A DNA stretch of 64,000 nt, taken from Burkholderia pyrrocinia (lineage in GTDB: Bacteria > Pseudomonadota > Gammaproteobacteria > Burkholderiales > Burkholderiaceae). Each line of letters opens with the position of its first letter. Position 1 is the first letter of the stretch. The position numbers and the translations under genes are program-made. Under the pieces are notes generated by a model. The model saw only the letters and a program-made list of their open reading frames with translations. It made no database searches and had not been told where the DNA came from. The stretch is from the NCBI RefSeq assembly GCF_003330765.1, contig NZ_CP024902.1:2604001-2668000 (forward strand), written 5' to 3'. Of the stretch, positions 8,919 through 15,859 are shown piece after piece.

Positions 8919-9536
8919 TCAGAACGACGACCCGGGCTCGCGAAGAAACGCCGTCTCGTCATCGGTCGACGCACGCCCGAGAATCGCGTTCCGGTGCGGA
9001 AAACGACCGAAGCGCTCGACGACGGCCGCATGCCGCAGCGCGAAGCGGTGATAGCTCTCGCACCCTGCCTCGTCGCGAATGCCCGCGCACAGGCGCACGG
9101 CTTCGCGCTGGCTCTCGACCGACTCGTCGTGCTCGAACGGCAGATACGCGAACGCACGGTGATGCCCGCTCGGCAACTGCGCATCCCAGCCGGCCGCGAC
9201 GACGCGGCGCGCGAGCGCAAGCGCCTTCGGATCGGCGGCAAACGCGCGCGGCGTGCCGCGATGCATATTGCGCGAGAACTGGTCGAGCACGACGATCAAC
9301 GCAAGCGCCCCCGACGGCGAGCCTGCCCAGTGATCGCATGCACCGTCGCACGCGGCGTCGAGCAACGCGCCGTAGCGCGTGCGCAGCAGGTCGTCGAACG
9401 CCGCGCCGCCGTTGAACCAGACCTTACGTTCCTGCCCGAACCCGGCCGAGCCCGGCTCGCCGAACCAGAAATCCAGAATCTCCCGCGCGTGCGGATCCAG
9501 CACCGCCGCGCCCGCGTTTCCGGTGTCGATCGTCAT
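8919..9536 (-). CDS. DUF924 family protein
   Basis: A 205-residue protein starting at ATG 9536, inside the stop of the AlaX gene (ATGA). The DUF924 hallmarks are visible: REILDFWFG near the N-terminus, VLDQFSRNMHRGTPRAFA in the middle, and FAYLPFEHDESVESQ. The family is an all-helical TPR-like fold of unknown function. Being coupled to an alanyl-tRNA editing protein suggests co-expression, not a proven shared function. Confidence 0.9.
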   Translation of the reverse strand: MTIDTGNAGAAVLDPHAREILDFWFGEPGSAGFGQERKVWFNGGAAFDDLLRTRYGALLDAACDGACDHWAGSPSGALALIVVLDQFSRNMHRGTPRAFAADPKALALARRVVAAGWDAQLPSGHHRAFAYLPFEHDESVESQREAVRLCAGIRDEAGCESYHRFALRHAAVVERFGRFPHRNAILGRASTDDETAFLREPGSSF

Positions 9537-10264
9537 GCAAACTCCAGTACGAGGCGCCGTGTGCGCGCGCTCTTCTTTTCCAGTTTCGCGACCCGCAGCC
9601 CGCCGATTTCCGACGTGTTGCGCACGTGCGTGCCACCGCACGGCTGCAGGTCGACATGCTCGATGCGCAGCAGTCGCACGCGGCCGAGGCCCATCGGCGG
9701 CTTCACGCTCATCGTCCGCACGAGTTCGGGCCGCCCGGCCATCTCGTCGTCGGTGATCCATTCGGTCGTGACCGGGTGCGCACCGACGACCAGGCCGGCG
9801 AGACGCCGCTCGACGTCGTCGCGGTCGATCGCTTCGGACGTCGCGAAATCGAGCCGCACGTAGTCGGCCGTCACGCTGCAGCCGTCGACCGCGTACGGCA
9901 GCACCGCGCACATCAGGTGCGCGGCCGTATGCAGGCGCATGTGGCGGTAGCGGCGCAGCCAGTCGATCTCCGCGACCACGCGCGTGCCGGGCGCGAGCGC
10001 GGCGACGCGCGCCTCCTGCCCCGGTACCGGCACGTGCACGGCGTCGTCGGGCGTCGCGCCGTCGAACTTCGCCTTGCGCGTATCGGCGATCGCGATCGTG
10101 CTGCCGTCGGGCAGCGTCAGCGTGCCGGTGTCGCCGGCCTGGCCGCCGCCGAGCGGATAGAACACGGTGCGGTCGAGCCGGATGCCGTCGTCGCCGACGG
10201 CCTGAACGACCGCATCGCATTGCGTGAGGTACGCGTCTTCGCGAAACAGCGCTTGTGTCGTCAT
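9533..10264 (-). CDS. alanyl-tRNA editing protein (AlaX type)
   Basis: A 243-residue free-standing editing domain related to the C-terminal half of alanyl-tRNA synthetase. It has FYPLGGGQAGDTG in the N-terminal barrel and the zinc-binding pairs HTAAH and CGGTH. AlaX proteins hydrolyse Ser or Gly mischarged onto tRNA(Ala). ATG at 10264 was chosen because the family begins close to it; the longer open frame upstream is unlike the family. It lies 104 bp after the truncated haemoglobin gene and overlaps DUF924 by 4 bp. Confidence 0.9.
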   Translation of the reverse strand: MTTQALFREDAYLTQCDAVVQAVGDDGIRLDRTVFYPLGGGQAGDTGTLTLPDGSTIAIADTRKAKFDGATPDDAVHVPVPGQEARVAALAPGTRVVAEIDWLRRYRHMRLHTAAHLMCAVLPYAVDGCSVTADYVRLDFATSEAIDRDDVERRLAGLVVGAHPVTTEWITDDEMAGRPELVRTMSVKPPMGLGRVRLLRIEHVDLQPCGGTHVRNTSEIGGLRVAKLEKKSARTRRLVLEFA

Positions 10265-10368
10265 CGGGCGAGCCTCGTATCGATGGGAGAAACAATCAGT
10301 GTCGCGCCGCGCGGCGCGCTCGCCCAGACGCAGATCGTCCCGCGCACGGGCAGCGGCGTACCGGTCGA

Positions 10369-10779
10369 TCAACCGGGCCGGTTGCGCATCCAGTCGGCCG
10401 TGTCGTAGAACGAATGCATGAGCCGCTCGCGCAGCGGCTCGGGCAAGCCGACCTCCTCCATCGCCCAGGCCATGCAGCGCAGCCACTGGTCGCGCTCGAC
10501 CGACGCGATCGGGAACGGCAGGTGCCGCGCGCGCAGCCGCGGGTGGCCGAACCGGCTGATGTAGTGGTCGGGGCCGCCGAGCCAGCCGCACAGGAACCAG
10601 AACAGCTTGTCGCGCGAACCGTCGAGCGACGCCGGGTGCAGCGCGCGAATCTGCGCGAACTCGGGCTCGAGGTCCATCAGGTCGTAGAAGCGGTCCACCA
10701 TTTCGCGCACACGGGCTTCGCCGCCCACGAGCTCGAACGCCGTCGGCTGCGACGGTGCATCGTCATTCACATCGGTCAT
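10369..10779 (-). CDS. group II truncated haemoglobin
   Basis: A 136-residue 2-on-2 globin. The B-helix Tyr is in DRFYDLMD. The proximal His is in RARHLPFPI, and the group II marker Trp of the G helix follows in RDQWLRCM. Group II globins bind O2 tightly and are linked to NO or peroxide chemistry. The start at ATG 10779 gives the normal length; the longer frame is not globin-like. It is 43 bp downstream of the FtsX-type permease in an apparent operon. Confidence 0.9.
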   Translation of the reverse strand: MTDVNDDAPSQPTAFELVGGEARVREMVDRFYDLMDLEPEFAQIRALHPASLDGSRDKLFWFLCGWLGGPDHYISRFGHPRLRARHLPFPIASVERDQWLRCMAWAMEEVGLPEPLRERLMHSFYDTADWMRNRPG

Positions 10780-10822
10780 ACGGATAGTCGGAAAACGGGA
10801 TCTTCGGGGCCGCCGGCGACGC

Positions 10823-13438
10823 TCATGCGTCGCGCAGCGACTGCAGCGCGGGGCGCCGCAACACATTATGCAGGCTCAGCCAGCCGGCCGCACCGGCGCA
10901 TGCGATGCCGGCCGCGATGCCAGCCGGCACGAGCCACGGATCGACGGCGAGCCGGAAGTCGAACACGCGCGACGCAAGCACCCAGCCGACCGCGATCGCG
11001 CCCGCCGACGCCAGCGCACCGGCCAGCGCGCCGACCACGACGAATTCGGCGCGCTGCACCGCATTGACCTGCGCACGCGACGCGCCGAGCGCGCGCAGCA
11101 GCGCGGCCTCGCGCACCCGCTCGTCGCGCGAGCCGGCGAGCGCCGTATATAGCACGAGCACACCGGCCGCAAGCGTGAACGCGAACAGGAACTGCACCGC
11201 GCCGACCACCTGCAGCATCATCCGCTGCAACTGCGCGAGGATCGGCGCGACGTCGATCGCGGTCAGGTTCGGGTAGCGCGCGATCAGCGGATCGAGCAGT
11301 GCGGCGTCCGATGCCGGCAAATGGAAGCTCGTGAGGTAGATGGCCGGGAAATCCTTCAGCACGGGCGGCGGCATCAGCACGAAGAAGTTGACGCGGAACG
11401 TGCCCCAGTCGAGCTTGCGCACGCTCGTGATCGGCGCGTCGACCGTCAGCCCCGTCACGTCGAAGCGCAGCTTGTCGCCCGGCTTCACGTTCAGCGTCTT
11501 CGCGAGGCCGGCCTCGATCGAGATCTGCGGCGTGGCCTCGGTGCCGAACCAGTCGCCTTCGACGATCCGGTTGTCGGACGGCAGCTCGGTCGTATACGAC
11601 AGGTTGAACTCGCGGTCGACGAGCCGGCGCGCCTCGTCGGACGGGTACGCGTCCGGATTCACCGGCTTGCCGTTGATCGCGACGAGGCGGCCGCGCACCA
11701 TCGGCGCAGGCACCGCATCGCGCACGCCGTGCGCGGCCAGCCAGGCCGCGACGTCGTCGCGCTGGTCGGGCTGGATGTCGATCAGGAACTGGTTCGGCGC
11801 ATCGGGCGGCGTCGACTGCTGCCAGCCCGCGACGAGGTCGTTGCGCGTGATCGCGATCAGCAGCAGGCACATCAGGCCGAGCGCGAGCGCGGTGATCTGC
11901 AGCGCGCTGGCCGTGCCGCGCCGGTGCAGCGACGCGAGCGCGTAGCGCCAGCCGACGCCCGCGGCCACGCGCGCGTTGCGCACCGCGCGCGCGGCGGCGA
12001 ACAGCACGAGCCGCGCGATCAGCGCGAAACCGACCAGCGCGCCGGCGAAGCCGCCCGCGACGATCAGGCCGAGCTTCAGGTCGCCGGCGGCCACGATCAG
12101 CAGCCCCGCGAACAGCACGACGCCGATCGCATACGCGGCCCATGCGGTGTGCGACGCATCGCCCCACTCGCGCCGCAGCACGCGCACCGGCGGCACACGC
12201 GTGAGCGGCACGAGCGGCGGCAGCGCGAAGCCGAGCAGCAGCACGAGTGCGGCGCCCACGCCAATCAGCGCCGGCCACAGCGTGGGCGGCGGCAGCACGA
12301 CCTCGATCAGGCCGCCGAGCGCGGCCAGCAACGCCCAGTGACCGCCGTAGCCGAGCACTGCGCCCGCGGCGCCCGACACGATCCCGATGCCGACGAATTC
12401 GAGCGCGAACAGCGCGCCGAGCGTGCGGCGGCTCACGCCGAGGCAGCGCATCGTCGCGCAGCCGTCGAGATGGCGCCGCATGTAGCGCTGCGCGGCCATC
12501 GCGATCGCGACCGCCGCGAGCAGCGCGGTCAGCAGTGCGACGAGCGTCAGGAAATGGCGCGCGCGATCGAGCGTCTGCCGTACCTGCGGCTGGCCTTCCT
12601 GCAACGACTCGAGACCGACGCCGCGCAGCTTCCCGCCGTCGACGCGCGCGTGCGCATACGCTTCGAAGCGCTCGACGGCCTGGGCGTCGCCGGCTACCAG
12701 CAGCCGGTACGTGACGCGGCTGCCGTAGCCCGTGAGCCCCGTCGCGGCGAGCTCGTCCGCGCGCATCATCAGCCGCGGCGAAAAATTGACGAACGAAAAG
12801 CCGCGATCGAGTTCGCGGGAGATCGACGCGGCGACCGTAAACGTGCGCAGCCCGACGCGCACCGCATCGCCCGCCTTCAGGTGCAGCGCGTCGAGCAGCG
12901 CGGGATCGGCCCACACGGTGCCGGGCGCTGGAATCTCGGCCGCCTTGTGCGCAGCGCCGGCGCCTGCAGGCAAGATCTCGACCGCGCCGCGCAGCGGATA
13001 CCCGGGCGACACGGCCTTCACGGCCGCAAGGCGCGAGGGTGCCGCGTCGGTCGCCTGCCCGCCCGCGGCAGACGCGATCATGCTCGGGAAGATCGCGGTC
13101 GTCGCGGTACGCAGGCCGAGCGCGCGGGCCTGCCGGTCGAACGACGGATCGACGGGACGGTCGGCGCGCACGACGAAATCGGCGCCGAGCATCTGGCGCG
13201 CGTCGCGCTCGAGCCCCTGGCGCAGCCGGTCGGCGAGAAAGCCGACGCTCGTCAGCGCCGCGACCGCGAGCACCAGCGCGAGCACGAGCAGCGTCAACTC
13301 GCCCGCGCGCCAGTCGCGCGCGGTCATCCGTGCAGCCTGGCGAATCAGGTCGCGCAGGCCGAAGCGGCCGGCATGCGCGGACACGTCACGGCCGGGTTGC
13401 CCGGCCGGCGGCTGCGCCGCATGTTGCCGCCCATTCAA
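10823..13438 (-). CDS. FtsX/YbbP-type ABC transporter permease
   Basis: An 871-residue protein with a TTG start at 13438 overlapping the DUF4126 stop (TTGA). It has an N-terminal membrane helix, a large periplasmic MacB-like domain, and two FtsX-type transmembrane blocks around residues 285-460 and 745-870. In YbbAP systems this permease works with a LolD-like ATPase (YbbA), but no ATPase gene is present on either side here. The substrate is unknown; relatives export or extract hydrophobic compounds or lipoproteins. An internal Met near residue 38 is an alternative start. Confidence 0.85.
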   Translation of the reverse strand: MNGRQHAAQPPAGQPGRDVSAHAGRFGLRDLIRQAARMTARDWRAGELTLLVLALVLAVAALTSVGFLADRLRQGLERDARQMLGADFVVRADRPVDPSFDRQARALGLRTATTAIFPSMIASAAGGQATDAAPSRLAAVKAVSPGYPLRGAVEILPAGAGAAHKAAEIPAPGTVWADPALLDALHLKAGDAVRVGLRTFTVAASISRELDRGFSFVNFSPRLMMRADELAATGLTGYGSRVTYRLLVAGDAQAVERFEAYAHARVDGGKLRGVGLESLQEGQPQVRQTLDRARHFLTLVALLTALLAAVAIAMAAQRYMRRHLDGCATMRCLGVSRRTLGALFALEFVGIGIVSGAAGAVLGYGGHWALLAALGGLIEVVLPPPTLWPALIGVGAALVLLLGFALPPLVPLTRVPPVRVLRREWGDASHTAWAAYAIGVVLFAGLLIVAAGDLKLGLIVAGGFAGALVGFALIARLVLFAAARAVRNARVAAGVGWRYALASLHRRGTASALQITALALGLMCLLLIAITRNDLVAGWQQSTPPDAPNQFLIDIQPDQRDDVAAWLAAHGVRDAVPAPMVRGRLVAINGKPVNPDAYPSDEARRLVDREFNLSYTTELPSDNRIVEGDWFGTEATPQISIEAGLAKTLNVKPGDKLRFDVTGLTVDAPITSVRKLDWGTFRVNFFVLMPPPVLKDFPAIYLTSFHLPASDAALLDPLIARYPNLTAIDVAPILAQLQRMMLQVVGAVQFLFAFTLAAGVLVLYTALAGSRDERVREAALLRALGASRAQVNAVQRAEFVVVGALAGALASAGAIAVGWVLASRVFDFRLAVDPWLVPAGIAAGIACAGAAGWLSLHNVLRRPALQSLRDA

Positions 13439-14052
13439 TCGCGCTTACCCCCGATCGAGTTGAGCCGCGACACCATGTGGTTCGCCATCCCGCGAAAGCC
13501 GCCCGACACGCCGCGCCACAGACGCGGCAGCGCCCAGGCCGAAGCCGCGATGAAGGCGGCGAGCAGCACGAGAAACGCGAGCGGGACGAAGAACGCGAGC
13601 GCGAGCCCGCCGACCACGAGGCCGTCCTCGGTCGACGACGCGACCCAGTTCGAAAGCGGTTCGGGGGACAGGTTGATCAGCGCGCGCGTGCCGGCCTTCG
13701 CGACGTGCGCGGCGCCGGCCAGCGAGCCGCCGGCGAGCCCCGCGACCGCCAGCACGGTCGGATCGGCATGGCCGAGCGCGCCGGCCGCGAGCACGGCGCC
13801 GGCCGGGATGCGGATAAAGGTGTGCACGGCATCCCACAGCGAGTCGAACGCGGGAATCTTGTCGGCAAGGAATTCGGTGACGGTGAGCACGGCCGCGGCG
13901 CCGATGACCCACGGCGACATCAGGACGGCAAGCGTGTCGGGCAGATGGAGCCAGCCGACCCGCGCCAGCATGCCGGCGATCAGCACCGTCAGGTACAGGC
14001 GCAGGCCGCTCGCCCACGCGAGCCCCGCGCCGAGCGAAATGGCTTCGATCAT
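13435..14052 (-). CDS. DUF4126 domain-containing membrane protein
   Basis: A 205-residue membrane protein starting at ATG 14052 behind a good ribosome site (AAGGAGAGGGCC). About five hydrophobic segments carry the DUF4126 features: GLAWASGLRLYLTVLIAG at the N-terminus and the FLADKIPAFDSLWDAVHTF motif. The function is unknown. It is the first gene of the run of five minus-strand genes down to 8919 and overlaps the permease by 4 bp. Confidence 0.9.
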   Translation of the reverse strand: MIEAISLGAGLAWASGLRLYLTVLIAGMLARVGWLHLPDTLAVLMSPWVIGAAAVLTVTEFLADKIPAFDSLWDAVHTFIRIPAGAVLAAGALGHADPTVLAVAGLAGGSLAGAAHVAKAGTRALINLSPEPLSNWVASSTEDGLVVGGLALAFFVPLAFLVLLAAFIAASAWALPRLWRGVSGGFRGMANHMVSRLNSIGGKRD

Positions 14053-14228
14053 GGCCCTCTCCTTGCACTTTCCGTGCGCTTTGCCGATTGATCGGATCGG
14101 GTCGGCCAGACCGGCCGCGCGGCGCGTGGCGACCGGCACCGCGTGCCGCGAACGGCGCAACGGAATTCAGGCCCGAATGCGTTCCATTATAGACAGCCTA
14201 TCCGGGCGGTCGGCGCAATTCCGCGGTG

Positions 14229-14260
14229 CGGCACCCGGGCGCACGCGCGCCCGGGTGCCG
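14229..14260 (-). terminator. GC-rich hairpin after sugE
   Basis: A perfect 14-bp stem (CGGCACCCGGGCGC with its complement) closes a 4-nt loop, 4 bp past the sugE stop. No T-run follows on the minus strand, so it is either a weak intrinsic terminator or a 3'-end stabiliser for the sugE mRNA. Confidence 0.5.
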
Positions 14261-14263
14261 ACG

Positions 14264-14584
14264 TCAGGCGGCCGACGACAGCTTGAGGCCGATCAGCCCC
14301 GCGACGATCAGCGCTGCGCTCGCGACGCGCGCGACGCTCAGCGCCTCGCCCATCATCACGATGCCGAACACGAACGCGCCGACCGCGCCGATGCCCGTCC
14401 ATACCGCGTATGCGGTGCCGAGCGGCAACTGGCGCATCGCGACCGCGAGCAGCCCGAAGCTGGCCAGCGCCGTCACGATCGTAAACACCGACGGACCGAG
14501 CTTCGTGAAGCCGTCCGACGATTTCATGCCGGCCGCCCAGGCCACCTCCAGCAAACCGGCGATCAACAACAATACCCACGCCAT
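14264..14584 (-). CDS. sugE: SugE/Gdx-type SMR guanidinium exporter
   Basis: A 106-residue four-helix small multidrug resistance protein. The membrane-embedded glutamate lies in [13 protein letters not shown] (E13). The Gdx-like markers are the K-x(5)-F stretch [13 protein letters not shown], the segment [13 protein letters not shown], and the C-terminal GLIGLKLS. Gdx proteins exchange guanidinium for protons across the inner membrane. The mini-ykkC riboswitch immediately upstream makes guanidinium export more likely than general drug efflux. ATG 14584 gives the family length and starts directly at the first helix. Confidence 0.93.
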   Translation of the reverse strand: MAWVLLLIAGLLEVAWAAGMKSSDGFTKLGPSVFTIVTALASFGLLAVAMRQLPLGTAYAVWTGIGAVGAFVFGIVMMGEALSVARVASAALIVAGLIGLKLSSAA

Positions 14585-14606
14585 CTCGACGTACTCCGTA
14601 TCGGAT

Positions 14607-14650
14607 GGGGCCGTCCCCGTTGAGGCGAATGACCCGGGGTCGTCCCCGGG
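14607..14650 (-). promoter_or_regulatory. guanidine-II (mini-ykkC) riboswitch of sugE
   Basis: On the minus strand two short stem-loops precede sugE. The first (14650-14633) is CCCGGGG-ACGA-CCCCGGG and the second (14618-14607) is GGGG-ACGG-CCCC. Paired stems with ACGR tetraloops are the defining pattern of mini-ykkC RNA, which binds guanidine and turns on expression. The second stem ends 22 nt before the sugE start, near the ribosome site, consistent with translational control. Recognition is by eye; no covariance model was run. Confidence 0.88.
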
Positions 14651-14658
14651 CGGCGCCG

Positions 14659-14667
14659 AGTATAACA
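14659..14667 (-). promoter_or_regulatory. extended -10 promoter of the sugE riboswitch transcript
   Basis: On the minus strand TGT-TATACT forms an extended -10 element. The expected transcription start, about 7 nt further on, falls at the 5' edge of the riboswitch. No clear -35 box is seen, which an extended -10 does not require. Confidence 0.55.
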
Positions 14668-14724
14668 AGATGCTTACGGACTCGCCGGATGCGGCGCGCG
14701 GCCAGTTGCCGATCCGGGGCCCGA

Positions 14725-15006
14725 TCAGTTCGACACGCGCTTCGCTGCGGCGCCGCCGACGCAGCGGTCGTCGCGGTACAGCGCCCACTCCTCGCACACG
14801 CGGCCATCCTTGAACATGCACATCCCGACCTGCCCGCTCGGCAGGCTGCGGATCACGTGGCGACCGCCGAGCTTCTCGCAGTTGACCGACGCGGGATTGG
14901 CCAGCGCCGCCTGCGCGGGCGGCTGTTGCCCCGGCGGCAGAGGTTGGGCGAACGCGCCGGGCGCAGCAAGCGCCAGCGCACAGATGACGGTCAGACGGAC
15001 GGACAT
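14725..15006 (-). CDS. DUF333 domain-containing secreted protein
   Basis: A 93-residue protein with a signal peptide ([19 protein letters not shown], cleavage after AFA). The DUF333 core follows, with [33 protein letters not shown] and paired cysteines. Such proteins are often labelled putative haemolysins without evidence; I would call it a small periplasmic protein of unknown role. It stands alone between sugE and kdpE. Confidence 0.85.
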   Translation of the reverse strand: MSVRLTVICALALAAPGAFAQPLPPGQQPPAQAALANPASVNCEKLGGRHVIRSLPSGQVGMCMFKDGRVCEEWALYRDDRCVGGAAAKRVSN

Positions 15007-15160
15007 TGCACGCTCCTCGTGTTGTTCTCGGAACGGTCAGCATAACGGGGAATGCGCGGCCGGTGTGCAAGGCCGGCATCGGCCGCGCGACTGTCGCGTC
15101 GGCGCAACCCTGCCGGCACGCGGCGTCACGCCCGCGTGCGCCGCCGCCGGGCGTTGCCTG

Positions 15161-15859
15161 TCACGCGGCGCCGACGAGCCGATAGCCGACCCCCGTCTCG
15201 GTAACGATGTACTCGGGCTGCGCCGGGTCGCGCTCGAGCTTCTGGCGCAGGTGCGCCATGTAGATGCGCAGGTAGTGATGGCTTTCGATGTGTGACGGCC
15301 CCCACACGTCGCGCAGCAACTGGCGGTGCGTGAGCACGCGCCCCGCGTGCCGCACGAGCGTCGCGAGCAGCCGGTATTCAAGCGGCGTCAGGTGCACGAT
15401 CTCGTTATCGCGCCACACCTGGCGCAGTGCGAGATCGACGGTCACGGGGCCGAAGCTTACCTTCGGCGACTCGTTCGCGCCGCCCTGGTTGCGCCGGCGC
15501 AGTTGCGCACGGATCCGCGCGCGCAGTTCGGACACGCCGAACGGCTTGGTCAGGTAATCGTCGGCGCCCGCGTCGAGCGCCGCAACCTTCTCTTCTTCCT
15601 GCGTGCGCGCGGACAGCACGATCACCGGCACCTCGGACCAGCCGCGCAGCTCGCGGATCACGTCGAGGCCGTCGGTATCGGGCAAACCGAGGTCGACGAT
15701 CACGAGATCGGGCTTGCGCGTCGCCGCGTCGATCAGCCCCTGCTTGCCCGTCTCGGCCTCGAATACCGCGATGTCCTCCTCTTCGAGCGCGGCGCGCACG
15801 AAACGGCGGATCTGCTTTTCGTCCTCGATCAGGACGACGGTCAGGCTGGGTTCACTCAT
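15161..15859 (-). CDS. kdpE: two-component response regulator KdpE
   Basis: A 232-residue OmpR-type regulator. The receiver domain has acidic residues in IEDE, phospho-acceptor D56 (DLVIVDLGLP), and the conserved Lys in DYLTKPFG. A winged-helix DNA-binding domain covers about residues 130-230. KdpD phosphorylates it at low potassium or under osmotic stress and it then activates the kdp promoter. The start overlaps the end of kdpD by 8 bp, so the pair is translationally coupled. Confidence 0.95.
   Translation of the reverse strand: MSEPSLTVVLIEDEKQIRRFVRAALEEEDIAVFEAETGKQGLIDAATRKPDLVIVDLGLPDTDGLDVIRELRGWSEVPVIVLSARTQEEEKVAALDAGADDYLTKPFGVSELRARIRAQLRRRNQGGANESPKVSFGPVTVDLALRQVWRDNEIVHLTPLEYRLLATLVRHAGRVLTHRQLLRDVWGPSHIESHHYLRIYMAHLRQKLERDPAQPEYIVTETGVGYRLVGAA

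Noticed and set aside
11321..14623. 1100-codon + frame across the FtsX permease and DUF4126 genes
   Set aside because: It spans three real minus-strand genes and the riboswitch region and has shadow composition.
15054..15088. 9-bp inverted repeat between kdpE and the DUF333 gene
   Set aside because: GC-only stem with a 17-nt loop and no T-run; common by chance at this base composition.
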